NCBI GenBank assembly: GCA_963662155.1
Contig: OY759265.1
Span: forward strand, 59,536,326-59,600,325
Length of the DNA stretch: 64,000 nt
Origin: Lamellibrachia columna
Lineage: Eukaryota > Annelida > Polychaeta > Sabellida > Siboglinidae
Reading direction: 5' to 3'
Part shown: one piece after another, positions 26,999 through 39,000 of the stretch
Layout: each line of letters opens with the position of its first letter
Position numbering within the stretch: position 1 is the stretch's first letter
Position numbers and translations under genes: made by a program
The notes under the pieces: generated by a model
Told to the model about the DNA's origin: nothing
Databases searched by the model: none
Seen by the model: the letters and a program-made list of their open reading frames with translations, nothing else

Positions 26999-27035
26999 TT
27001 AGTAGAACTTCTTTGCAGCAGCCTCCTTGTGATTC
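26999..27035 (-). CDS. LMAN1: LMAN1 last coding exon with di-lysine C-terminus, acceptor in tandem array
   Basis: The exon encodes NHKEAAAKKFY and stop. The KKF-aromatic tail is the ER exit/retrieval signal of this family (KKFF in vertebrates; here the last residue is Tyr). The acceptor and the first 11 exonic bases belong to a 42-bp unit present six times without change (27025-27276), so five further acceptor copies lie upstream in the transcript. Confidence 0.92.
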
Positions 27036-30000
27036 CTGTAAGTACATCAATAACAATGTGTTACTTCCTTGTGATTCCTGTAAGTACATCAATAACAATG
27101 TGTTACTTCCTTGTGATTCCTGTAAGTACATCAATAACAATGTGTTACTTCCTTGTGATTCCTGTAAGTACATCAATAACAATGTGTTACTTCCTTGTGA
27201 TTCCTGTAAGTACATCAATAACAATGTGTTACTTCCTTGTGATTCCTGTAAGTACATCAATAACAATGTGTTACTCATATTTATTAACTTTAGTAATTAC
27301 ATTTAATGACTATTAGAATTTTATAACTACAGATTACAGTGATTCATGGAAATTAGCAAACATAAATTACATGTTCTGAATAAAATAATATTAATTAGAC
27401 TAGTGGTGGAGAGTTTACCATAAGATACATATTCCATTGGAGTCTTACAGAAAGGTATGCAAAAAAATTCACTAAGAAATTCAACAAAATTGTTTAGACA
27501 GAAACGAAATAAGAGGTTTCTGAAGGACATTGACACTTTGAAGTATCAGAAGAAATCACAAATAAAGAGGTATCCAAATGTAGGCACAGACAAATGTAGG
27601 CACAGACAAATGCAGGCACAGACAAATGTAGGCACAAACAAATGCAGGCACAGACAAATGTAGGCACAGACAAATGCAGGCACAGATAAATGCAGGCACA
27701 GACAAATGCAGGCACAGACAAATACAGGCACGGACAAATGTAGGCACGGACAAATGTAGGCACAGACAAATGCAGGCACAGACAAATGCAGGCACAGACA
27801 AATGCAGGCACAGACAAATGTAGGCACAGACAAATGTAGGCACAGACAAATGCAGGCACAGACAAATGTAGGCACAGACAAATGCAGGCACAGACAAATG
27901 CAGGCACAGACAAATGTAGGCACGGACAAATGCAGGCACGGACAAATGTAGGCACAGACAAATGTAAGCACAGACTAATGCAGGCACAGACAAATGCAGG
28001 CACAGACAATTGTAGGCACAGACAAATGCAGGCACAGACAAATGACCAAGAAATAATTCGCCCACTGCCGAGGTTGAAACACAAGTAGTGAGTTGGCTGT
28101 ACTTACTTGTACATGACATAGACGACGGCAGCAGCCGCCTGCATGCTCATGAAGAGGAACAGGTAGAAGGTGGTGACACACCCACCTGACTGGGGACAGT
28201 TGGACGCCGGCTGAAACAAGGAGAATGAATGTGTGGAGACTCCTGTGTTACCAGCTACGACAGCTGCTTGTAGAACCAACAGTCTTTAATAGTGCCATAC
28301 ATAGTGGTGTAAGTTATTGCTGTTTATAATATAAATCACAGCCATCTTGAGATACGACACTATAGAATGTGGGTTCTTCACATGACTTGGCGTGCAGCAC
28401 CATTCTAAGTTGGCAAGTTTCTGACAAAATGTTTAAAATGTGATTAAAGCATCACAACAAAAGTATGTTTCAGACATCCAAAGAGAAATGCTTAAAGGCC
28501 TTGTTCAAATAAATGAACATAAAAACTATATAAATATATTTGTATATATGCGTTCTTCAATATTATGGCAAATGCGAAACTACATTGTGGCCAAAACATT
28601 AATACATTGATTTTAAAAGTGACAGTTCATAGTCTAAACATGGAAATATCTGTTTCCCAGAAATGCCTCGTGGAGCAGATTCATGACGTCATGTGTGGAG
28701 CACATCTCCCCCAGATCTGACGTTCTAGTAGGCTGCTGGATTTTATTTCATTTCAACCGTTTCTCTTGTTGACGTGTAGAAGATTTGTTGTGGAAAACTG
28801 GCAATTCCAATTTGATTGGCCACTGCCACTGGATGCATAGCTACTTTGAGGGATAAATGCAGTGGAAGATGGGCTTCAAAAGACAGACATTAAGACAGCT
28901 AACTTAAATTTCTTAAGATATACACAGCCGGTTCATGTCTGTATGGTGCCACGCCAGGCTGACTAACATGTCGTATGGTGCCACGCCAGGCTGACTAACA
29001 TGTCTGTATGGTGCCAGGCCAGGCTGACTAATATGTCTGTATGGTGCCACGCCAGGCTGACTAATATGTCTGTATGGTGCCACGCCAGGCTGACTAATAT
29101 GTCTGTATGGTGCCACGCCAGGCTGACTAATATGTCTGTATGGTGCCAAGCCAGGCTGACTAATATGTCTGTATGGTGCCACGCCAGGCTGACTAATATG
29201 TCTGTATGGTGCCACGCCAGGCTGACTAATATGTCTATATGGTGCCATGCCAGGCTGACTAACATGTCTGTATGGTGCCACGCCAGGCTGACTAATATGT
29301 CTGTATGGTGCCACGCCAGGTTGACTAATATGTCTGTATGGTGCCACGCCAGGCTGACTAATATGTCTGTATGGTGCTACGCCAGGCTGACTAACATGTC
29401 TGTATGGTGCCATGCCAGGCTGACTAACATGTCTGTATGGTGCCATGCCAGGCTGACTAACATGTCTGTATGGTGCCACGCCAGGCTGACTAATGTCTGT
29501 ATGGTGCCACGCCAGGTTGACTAACATGTCTGTATGGTGCCACGCCAGGCTGACTAATATGTCTGTATGGTGTCACGCCAGGCTGACTAATATGTCTGTA
29601 TGGTGCCATGCCAGGCTGACTAATATGTCTGTATGGTGCCACGCCAGGCTGACTAATATGTCTGTATGGTGCCACGCCAGGCTGACTAACATGTCTGTAT
29701 GGTGCCACGCCAGGCTGACTAACATGTCTGTATGGTGCCACGCCAGGTTGACTAATATGTCTGTATGGTGCCACGCCAGGCTGACTAATATGTCTGTATG
29801 GTGCCACGCCAGGCTGACTAACATGTCTGTATGGTGCCACGCCAGGCTGACTAACATGTCTGTATGGTGCCACGCCAGGCTGACTAATATGTCTGTATGG
29901 TGCCACGCCAGGTTGACTAACATGTCTGTATGGTGCCACGCCAGGTTGACTAACATGTCTGTATGGTGCCACACCAGGCTGACTAATATGTCTGTATGGT

Positions 30001-33000
30001 GCCACGCCAGGCCACTACACATGCTCCAGGCAAGTGGCTGTGTTCCACACATGATGTCACACAGCTGTCAATCACAGTCAGGCTGCTGAACGTGCTCCAG
30101 GCCGGTGGCTGTGTTCCACACGTGACGTCACACAGCTGTCAATCACAGTCAGGCCGCCGAACGTGCTCCAGGCCGGTGGCTGTGTTCCACACGTGACGTC
30201 ACACAGCTGTCAATCACAGTCAGGCTGCCCATGTTCTCCGGGCCAGCAGCTGTGTTCTACATATGACGTCACATAACTAGCATAAATCTAATGCTTATAT
30301 CGCTCAGCACTTTCCATGAGGCAGCAAATTTAAAGGCTCTTTATGTTGTATGCTCTTATTCAGTACATAACACATATGGCAATACAATCATTTGAAAGTG
30401 CATCAATCATTTGTCATTAAGGAACATTGCAAATTTAATCCCAGGATATAGCCTTTATACTGTTGACAGAAATTAACAGAAAATGTTTTTAAATAGTAAG
30501 CAAGTTATCTGAATTTTTAGTTTAGTATGAGGCTTTTTATTATAACGAAATGCTCTTTGTGGGTACTCATGAATTCATGTACCACTTTGTAGGTACTCAT
30601 GGATTCATGTACCACTTTGTGGGTACTCATGGATTCATGTACCACTTTGTGGGTACTCATGAATTCATGTACCACTTTGTGGGTACTCATGGATTCATGT
30701 ACCACTTTGTGGGTACTCATGGATTTATGTACCACTTTGTAGGTACTCATGAATTCATGTACCACTTTGTGGGTACTCATGAATTCATGTACCACTTTGT
30801 GGGTACTCATGGATTCATGTATCACTTTGTGGGTACTCATGAATTCATGTACCACTTTGTGGGTACTCATGAATTCATGTACCACTTTGTGGGTACTCAT
30901 GAATTCATGTACCACTTTGTGGGCACTCATGAATTCATGTACCACTTTGTAGGTACTCATGGATTCATGTACCACTTTGTGGGTACTCATGGATTCATGT
31001 ACCACTTTGTGGGTATTCATGGATTCACGTACCACTTTGTGGGTACTCATGGATTCATGTATCACTTTGTGGGTACTCATGGATTCACGTGCCACTTTGT
31101 GGGTACTCATGGATTCATGTACCACTTTGTGGGTACTCATGGATTCATGTACCACTTTGTGGGTACTCATGGATTCATGTACCACTTTGAGAATATCAAT
31201 CAATATTGATTAATTTTTAAAAATCTTGTATTTTATGCACCTATGAACATAATTCTTATTCCGGATATATGATGCTTTGTAAATAAAAGTTATCATTATA
31301 GCCCCATTAATGTTATGGTGTTATGGTGTTATGTATGTATATGTTAGAGAAACAGCAGATAGATACTAACCTTGCTTGAGAGAGTCCGTACGTCATTTTG
31401 TAAGGTGTAGATATTGTTGAGTATGTCAGCATTTAACTTTGGGTCAACATCTTGACCAGTGCCCCCTGGCTGTCCGACTCTATTGGACACGTGGTCCAAT
31501 ACAGCTCTGTCTCCAAGAACAGCAAGAAGACAGTCATAACCATCAAACTTGTCATAGTTAACCTGGCAGTTATCACATCAAACATAAATATTCTATATGA
31601 TTGTCTTAAGGAACCGTGAAATGGACATTAGCAAAGCGAATCATCTGGAACAAAAAGAAGTCAGCATACCGCATGTCTGTCAGACTTTGTGTCAGTTGTC
31701 GTTGGTTACCAAGAAGTTCCTCCAAGTCGGCTCGGCCGATGGTGCCCCCTGTGGCTCCACCCCCCACTGGCTGGCCACGCTAAAAAACATCACATACAGT
31801 AGAGCCGCAGTTCTAGTGGTGCCAACACTGACAGATTAAAGTCACTTCAGTGCCAATGTAATAAACATAAAAAAGTATGTTTTTGCCTTGTCCTTGTATT
31901 CGTTCACATAATTCAAGAGCCAAGTACTCATTTATACAACTGTGTGAACTGGGGCAGTGTCGAGTTATAGAAATAATAAATAAGGATTTGAAGAGAAGAT
32001 TAATGCCAGATATGCTTTGCGCCCTAGTCCAGTGGATCCTCCACCACTGTCGTACCATCACCGATGGATCCTCCACCACTGTCGTACCATCATCGCTGGA
32101 TCCTCCACCACTGTCTTACCATCACCGTTAGATCCTCCACCACTGTCGTACCATCACCGTTGGATCCTCCACCACTGTCGTACCATCACCGTTGGATCCT
32201 CCACTACTGTCGTACCATCACCGTTGGATCCTCCACCACTGTCGTACCATCACCGTTGGATCATCCACCACTGTCGTACCATCACCATTGGATCATCCAC
32301 CACTGTCGTACCATCACCGTTGGATCATCCACCACTGTCGTACCATCACCGTTGGATCATCCACCACTGTCGTACCATCACCGTTGGATCATCCACCACT
32401 GTCATACCATCACCGTTGGATCCTCCACCACTGTCGTACCATCACCGTTGGATCATCCACCACTGTCGTACCATCACCGTTGGATTCTCTACCACTGTCA
32501 TACCATCACCGTTGGATCATCCACCACTGTTGTACCATCACCGTTGGATCATCCACCACTGTCATACCATCACCGTTGGATCATCCACCACTGTCGTACC
32601 ATCACCGTTGGATCATCCACCACTGTCGTACCATCACCGTTGGATTATCCACCACTTATTTTTATAACAAAAACTTAACCAACTCACAGCGTCAATCTGT
32701 GTTGCGATTCTGTCATTGCGGGACACTAGGTTGTCAATTTTTTGGTTGAGTTCCTGCATCGTATCATGAATGGCATTCTGTCCAGCATAGATGAGGTTCA
32801 ACTCCCGGATGTCCTGACTCTCATACTGAAACACACAGGTACACACTACACAATTCATATTAAATGACAATCTTCGTTGCATATTCATTAATTAATCACA
32901 AATTAAACCATTACCCATGGCTACATTAATTAATCTTCAAATGGACACCCATGTTCTAATATTGATAAAAAAATAAAACAGATGGACTGCTAAACAGCCC

Positions 33001-36000
33001 ATAACCCAAAGTACCATTCTTCTGGTTGATATATACTCATTCGTGATAAATTTTAATTAAAACCATCAACACATCTATGGCTGCCATTGTACAGGATATT
33101 ATCTTAACATATTGGGTAAGATAAAACCGTCACTGACGGAAGGGAAACATCACATGTGCACCTACATGCTTCCCGGGGGGCATGCACACCTACATGCTTC
33201 CCGGGGGGCATGCACACCTACATGCTTCCCGGGGGGCATGCACACCTACATGCTTCCCGGGGGGCATGCACACCTACATGCTTCCCGGGAGGCATTGCAC
33301 ATTTAATGCCTCCTGGAAGGCATGAACACTGTAAGTTAGACAAGTGTGTGGGTTCACTCACAATGGTTTCCCCCTCCTCTTGGTGCTGTCTCGCCTCAGG
33401 ATGCTCCTTTTGATACCTGCACACACAGGAAGCCAGTGACACACTCACTTCAAGGCTTCAACTAGGTGCACACACAGGAAGCCAGTGACACACTCACTTC
33501 AAGGCTTCAACTAGGTGCACACACAGGAAGCCAGTGACACACTCACTTCAAGGCTTCAACTAGGTGCACACACAGGAAGCCAGTGACACACTCACTTCAA
33601 GGCTTCAACTAGGTGCACACACAGGCAACCAGTGACACACTCAGTTCAAGGCTTCAACTAGGTGCACACACAGGAAGCCAGTGACACACTCACTTCAAGG
33701 CTTCAACTAGGTGCACACACAGGAAGCCAGTGACACACTCACTTCAAGGCTTCAACTAGGTGCACACACAGGAAGCCAGTGACACACTCACTTCCAGGCT
33801 TCAACTAGGTGCACGCACAGGAAGCCAGTGACACTCACTTCAAGGCTTCAACTAGGTGCACGCACAGGCAGCCAGTGACACACTCACTTCAAGGCTTCAA
33901 CTAGGTGCACGCACAGGCAGCCAGTGACACACTCAGTTCAAGGCTTCAACTAGGTGCACACACAGGAAGCCAGTGACACACTCACTTCAAGGCTTCAACT
34001 AGGTGCACGCACAGGCAGCCAGTGACACACTCACTTCAAGGCTTCAACTAGGTGCATGCACAGACAGCCAGTGACACACTCACTTCAAGGCTTCAACTAG
34101 GTGCACACACAGGCAGCCAGTGACACACTCACTTCAAGGCTTCAACTAGGTGCACACACAGGCAGCCAGTGACACACTCACTTCAAGGCTTCAACTAGGT
34201 GCACACACAGGAAGCCAGTGACACACTCACTTCAAGGCTTCAACTAGGCGCACACACAGGCAGCCAGTGACACACTCACTTCAAGGCTTCAACTAGGTGC
34301 ACACACAGGCAGCCAGTGACACACTCACTTCAAGGCTTCAACTAGGTGCACACACAGGCAGCCAGTGACACAATCACTTCAAGGCTTCAACTAGGTGCAC
34401 ACACAGGAAGCCAGTGACACAATCACTTCAAGGCTTCAACTAGGTGCACACACAGGCAGCCAGTGACACACTCACTTCAAGGCTTCAACTAGGCGCACAC
34501 ACAGGCAGCCAGTGACACACTCACTTCAAGGCTTCAACTAGGTGCACACACAGGCAGCCAGTGACACACTCACTTCAAGGCTTCAACTAGGCGCACACAC
34601 AGGAAGCCAGTGACACAATCACTTCAAGGCTTCAACTAGGTGCACACACAGGAAGCCAGTGACACAATCACTTCAAGGCTTCAACTAGGTGCACACACAG
34701 GAAGCCAGTGACACACTCACTTCAAGGCTTCAACTAGGTGCACACACAGGCAACCAGTGACACACTCAGTTCAAGGCTTCAACTAGGTGCACATACAGGA
34801 AGCCAGTGACACAATCACTTCAAGGCTTCAACTAGGTGCACGCACAGGCAGCCAGTGACACACTCACTTCAAGGCTTCAACTAGGTGCACACACAGGCAG
34901 CCAGTGACACACTCACTTCAAGGCTTCAACTAGGTGCACACACAGGCAGCCAGTGACACACTCACTTCAAGGCTTCAACTAGGTGCACACACAGGCAGCC
35001 AGTGACACAATCACTTCAAGGCTTCAACTAGGTGCACACACAGGCAACCAGTGACACACTTACTTCAAGGCTTCAACTAGGTGCACACACAGGCAGCCAG
35101 TGACACACTTACTTCAAGGCTTCAACTAGGTGCACACACAGGCAGCCAGTGACACACTTACTTCAAGGCTTCAACTAGGTGCACACACAAGCAGCCAGTG
35201 ACACACTTACTTCAAGGCTTCAACTAGGTGCACACACAGGCAACCAGTGACACACTTACTTCAAGGCTTCAACTAGGTGCACACACAAGCAGCCAGTGAC
35301 ACACTCACTTCAAGGCTTCAACTAGGTGCACACACAGGCAGCCAGTGACACACTCACTTCAAGGCTTCAACTAGGTGCACACACAAGCAGCCAGTGACAC
35401 ACTTACTTCAAGGCTTCAACTAGGTGCACACACAAGCAGCCAGTGACACACTTACTTCAAGGCTTCAACTAGGTGCACACACAGGCAACCAGTGACACAC
35501 TTACTTCAAGGCTTCAACTAGGTGCACACACAAGCAGCCAGTGACACACTCACTTCAAGGCTTCAACTAGGTGCACACACAGGCAGCCAGTGACACACTC
35601 ACTTCAAGGCTTCAACTAGGTGCACACACAAGCAGCCAGTGATTACAGTTATTAGTTGTAACTATTTACATAAACAGCACATTTTACTGTAATTTGCACA
35701 GCAGAACAATTATTTGAATGGGGCGCTATAAAAGAAATGTATTATTATTACATATGATAACAGAAATATGTCAGAATGGACAAGGCCTGATGTAAACAAC
35801 TGGAAAATAGCCTTATTGTTAAATCTACACATCCTCACTAACCAGGGGGGTAGTAGTACTACACTACCCCTGGCAGATAAACCTGTTGAAACGTGGAACT
35901 TTCAGTTTTTCCCATGCCATGTGTGAAAGTAGGCTGAATCATCTGTACTTCAACCTACTTCCTGTCTTGGTTGATGTCTTTTTGAGAATTAGACGCATTC

Positions 36001-39000
36001 CACCAAACTTCAAATGGCGTTTCCAGGAATGACCTGTCTGACCAACGACGACGGGTCCACTGCCAATTAAGGTTAGTTTACTTCCCAAACATTACATGTA
36101 ACATCATCCACAATTGGCCACGTTTCAACGGAGTTATCTGCCAGGGGTACTGTTGAGCTCGGCAGTCCCCCTGGTGGTGAGGATGAACGTAAATAGAGAA
36201 CAAGAATTGTTGAGGAGGCAATACAATGACTGAAAGGAGTACACAGAATTACTGCCTAGGATTAGTTACAAGATGGTGTCTTGTAGAGAGTAAATTATGT
36301 GTTGTCAAGAGTAAATTAGTTATTCTCCTTCCGATACATTAATACAAACAAGATACAATGCAATGGTGATGTACTCACTCTTCTCTGGCCTTGTCAAGTT
36401 TCTGGCCGTATTCATCAAACTCAGCCTCGTATTTCTTGAGGTCTTCTGGAGGAAGGACGGTGGCTGCAGCCTCGTCCTGTTGCCAAACATAAACCATCCA
36501 GTGACATGGATGCTACACTAGTTTACTAGATCAATAAATAACACTTTACAAAACTGATACAGCAAGAATGCCATGTATGTAGTTTGTACTAACTGCTGAA
36601 TGCAACATCCAATAAAAAAAACAGATGGCAAGTGCACAAGGACGCCATTAGCTTATCAGGAGTCGAACAATGTGTCACCTATGTGTAACTCACCCTGATG
36701 AGATATTTGTCAATTTTGTTTTAAAACATATTCACACAGTGAATTATTTTGTCATCCTCTCTGAGAATGAGTACTTTCTTATCTACGATCTACACTGTTC
36801 CTTTACTAACACTACTTTGTGTCCTTGAGTTCTTCTACTTTCCAAAAGGTACATTAGTTTTAGTTAGAAATCCATCTGGTTACTGTGGTACTTACAGCAG
36901 TGTACTGCTCACTGAGACTGTGAGTCAGGAAGGAGTGCACATCGTGGTCATCTACAACACATGTAGCCACAGCTGCAGTACTCATACAACACATGTAGCC
37001 ACAGCTACAGTACTCATACAACACATGTAGCCACAGCTGCAGTACTCACACAACACATGTAGCCACAGCTGTAGTATTCATACAACACATGTAGCCACAG
37101 CTGCAGTACTCATACAATGGATGTAGCCACAGCTGCAGTACTCATACAATGGATGTAGCCACAGCTGCAGTACTCATACAACACATGTTGCCACAGCTGC
37201 AGTACTCATACAACACATGTAGCCACAGCTGCAGTACTCACACAACACATGTAGCCACAGCTGCAGTACTCATACAACACATGTAGCCACAGTTGCAGTA
37301 CTCACACAACACATGTAGCCACAGTTGCAGTACTCATACAACACAGCAGCTTTCTCGCCTTAGTATTTACTTCATAGCATTAGTCCACACGTCATATTGG
37401 CTATATGCAGCCAAAATGTTACAGAAGTTACTGAACAATTTTCATGTTAATGTGACCACAACAATTATATTCAAAGGAATAATACTGGAGCTACCGTATG
37501 AGAAAGATGCGTCAGCCCTCCGACAACAAGAGTTGCAAAGAAAGTCATATAAACTACAAGTTGTCCAGTAACAAAACAACTGGACAGAAGCCAGACCTGC
37601 GAGCCCTCCAGTGGCAGCCGACACTCCGAAGTAGCCCTCGGCCGGCAGCTCAACGCTTTCCGCACGCATACACAGCTCGTAGTTATTGACGTTGTCAGAC
37701 ATCCCATTGTGGAACCAAACCTACACAAATACACAGTGTCACAAAGTGCATATGAATATGAACACATGTACATGAACACATGTACATTAACACATGTACA
37801 CGAACACATGTGCACACAACACATACATGAATGTAATGCATGTATATAAAATGTACATTCCTTGGCTGTCATATAGATATCTTCTACCTAAAACATATTT
37901 TTTTCATTTCGAGTGTATGCCTGCTTAGCTGGGATGGCTATTACATATGCTTGTCTTGAATTAATTAGTTTCAGTAGAAGTTTTAGATAAATTAACCATT
38001 TCTTCACAGATTATAAGTAAAATACTATATAATATAACAGATTAAAAACATTTGGAGTTTTTTTATTTATTTGGTTATGTTACAAGGTTTTTACAAAATG
38101 TTTGTAAATGTGGAAAAAATAAATGACATACATATAAGTATGACAGTGTAACTGATAACTTTACAGCAGATTTTGGTTAACATAAACCAATTATGTCTGC
38201 TACACCACAGTGAATGAATTAAGCAAAAATTGAATGACAGCCTAAAGGGGCAGAGTATTTTTGACACAAACCCTTCACCAATCGTAATTTACTGCTGTAT
38301 TATGTTGCTTGCACGTAAGACACGTTCATATGCAAAATTGCAACATCATGAGTGTTGTAGTTTATCTCAAACAGTATTTTAAACATCATTTCCTGGTTAT
38401 TAATTAAAACACTATTTCAACAAATGCTTGTTTTTGTGTTGAAATTTACAGTTTTTCACTGGCGTTTTATGTATTGTTACAAAAAATAATGGCCATTTGT
38501 AATGTTGACATGTCCCCTTAATTTGCTGCCACAATAGCCCTTGAATCTGAACTTGTAACGTGTTGTTGTCTATATCAGGTTACGCCAGCCATCTAACAAA
38601 CACGTGGCAGGGTGTGTGTACGGTCATATTGACTGGCTCGTTATCCTGCGGGGTCAGCAGGTCACATATGGGTCGACATTTACGTTCATGTCAAAGGCAC
38701 GATAAACTACGTTAATGCTCACTAAATGTTGATATTTGCTGGTTTAAGTATACGATTTGGTTAGATATAATACTGATTTGTACTAGCATTAAAGTAACCA
38801 GACGATGTGGTCCGCTTTCACGGTGAATGAATACAGCTGGTTTGAACAATGCAGCGCACACGATCGTTACTATGGAAACATTGTCGCTTTTCCAGGAACT
38901 CAAGGGGATTTCCAAAAGGACTGCGTTTTTTAAAGGATGTATTGACAAAATATGACATTAGTGCCAGGTGATTTCTTGTGATGTCAATGTTTAGTTCAGC

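Noticed and set aside
27494..30089. ORFs up to 204 codons on both strands (VSQPGVAPYRH-like and VPAFVCACICLCLHL-like repeats)
   Set aside because: They lie entirely inside LMAN1 intronic arrays; both strands are open at once, and no start, splice or family evidence supports them.
30517..32749. ORFs of 185-228 codons in the 30-bp and 32-bp arrays
   Set aside because: Repeat-derived; the 32-bp array is open in three frames on the same strand, which is not how genes look.
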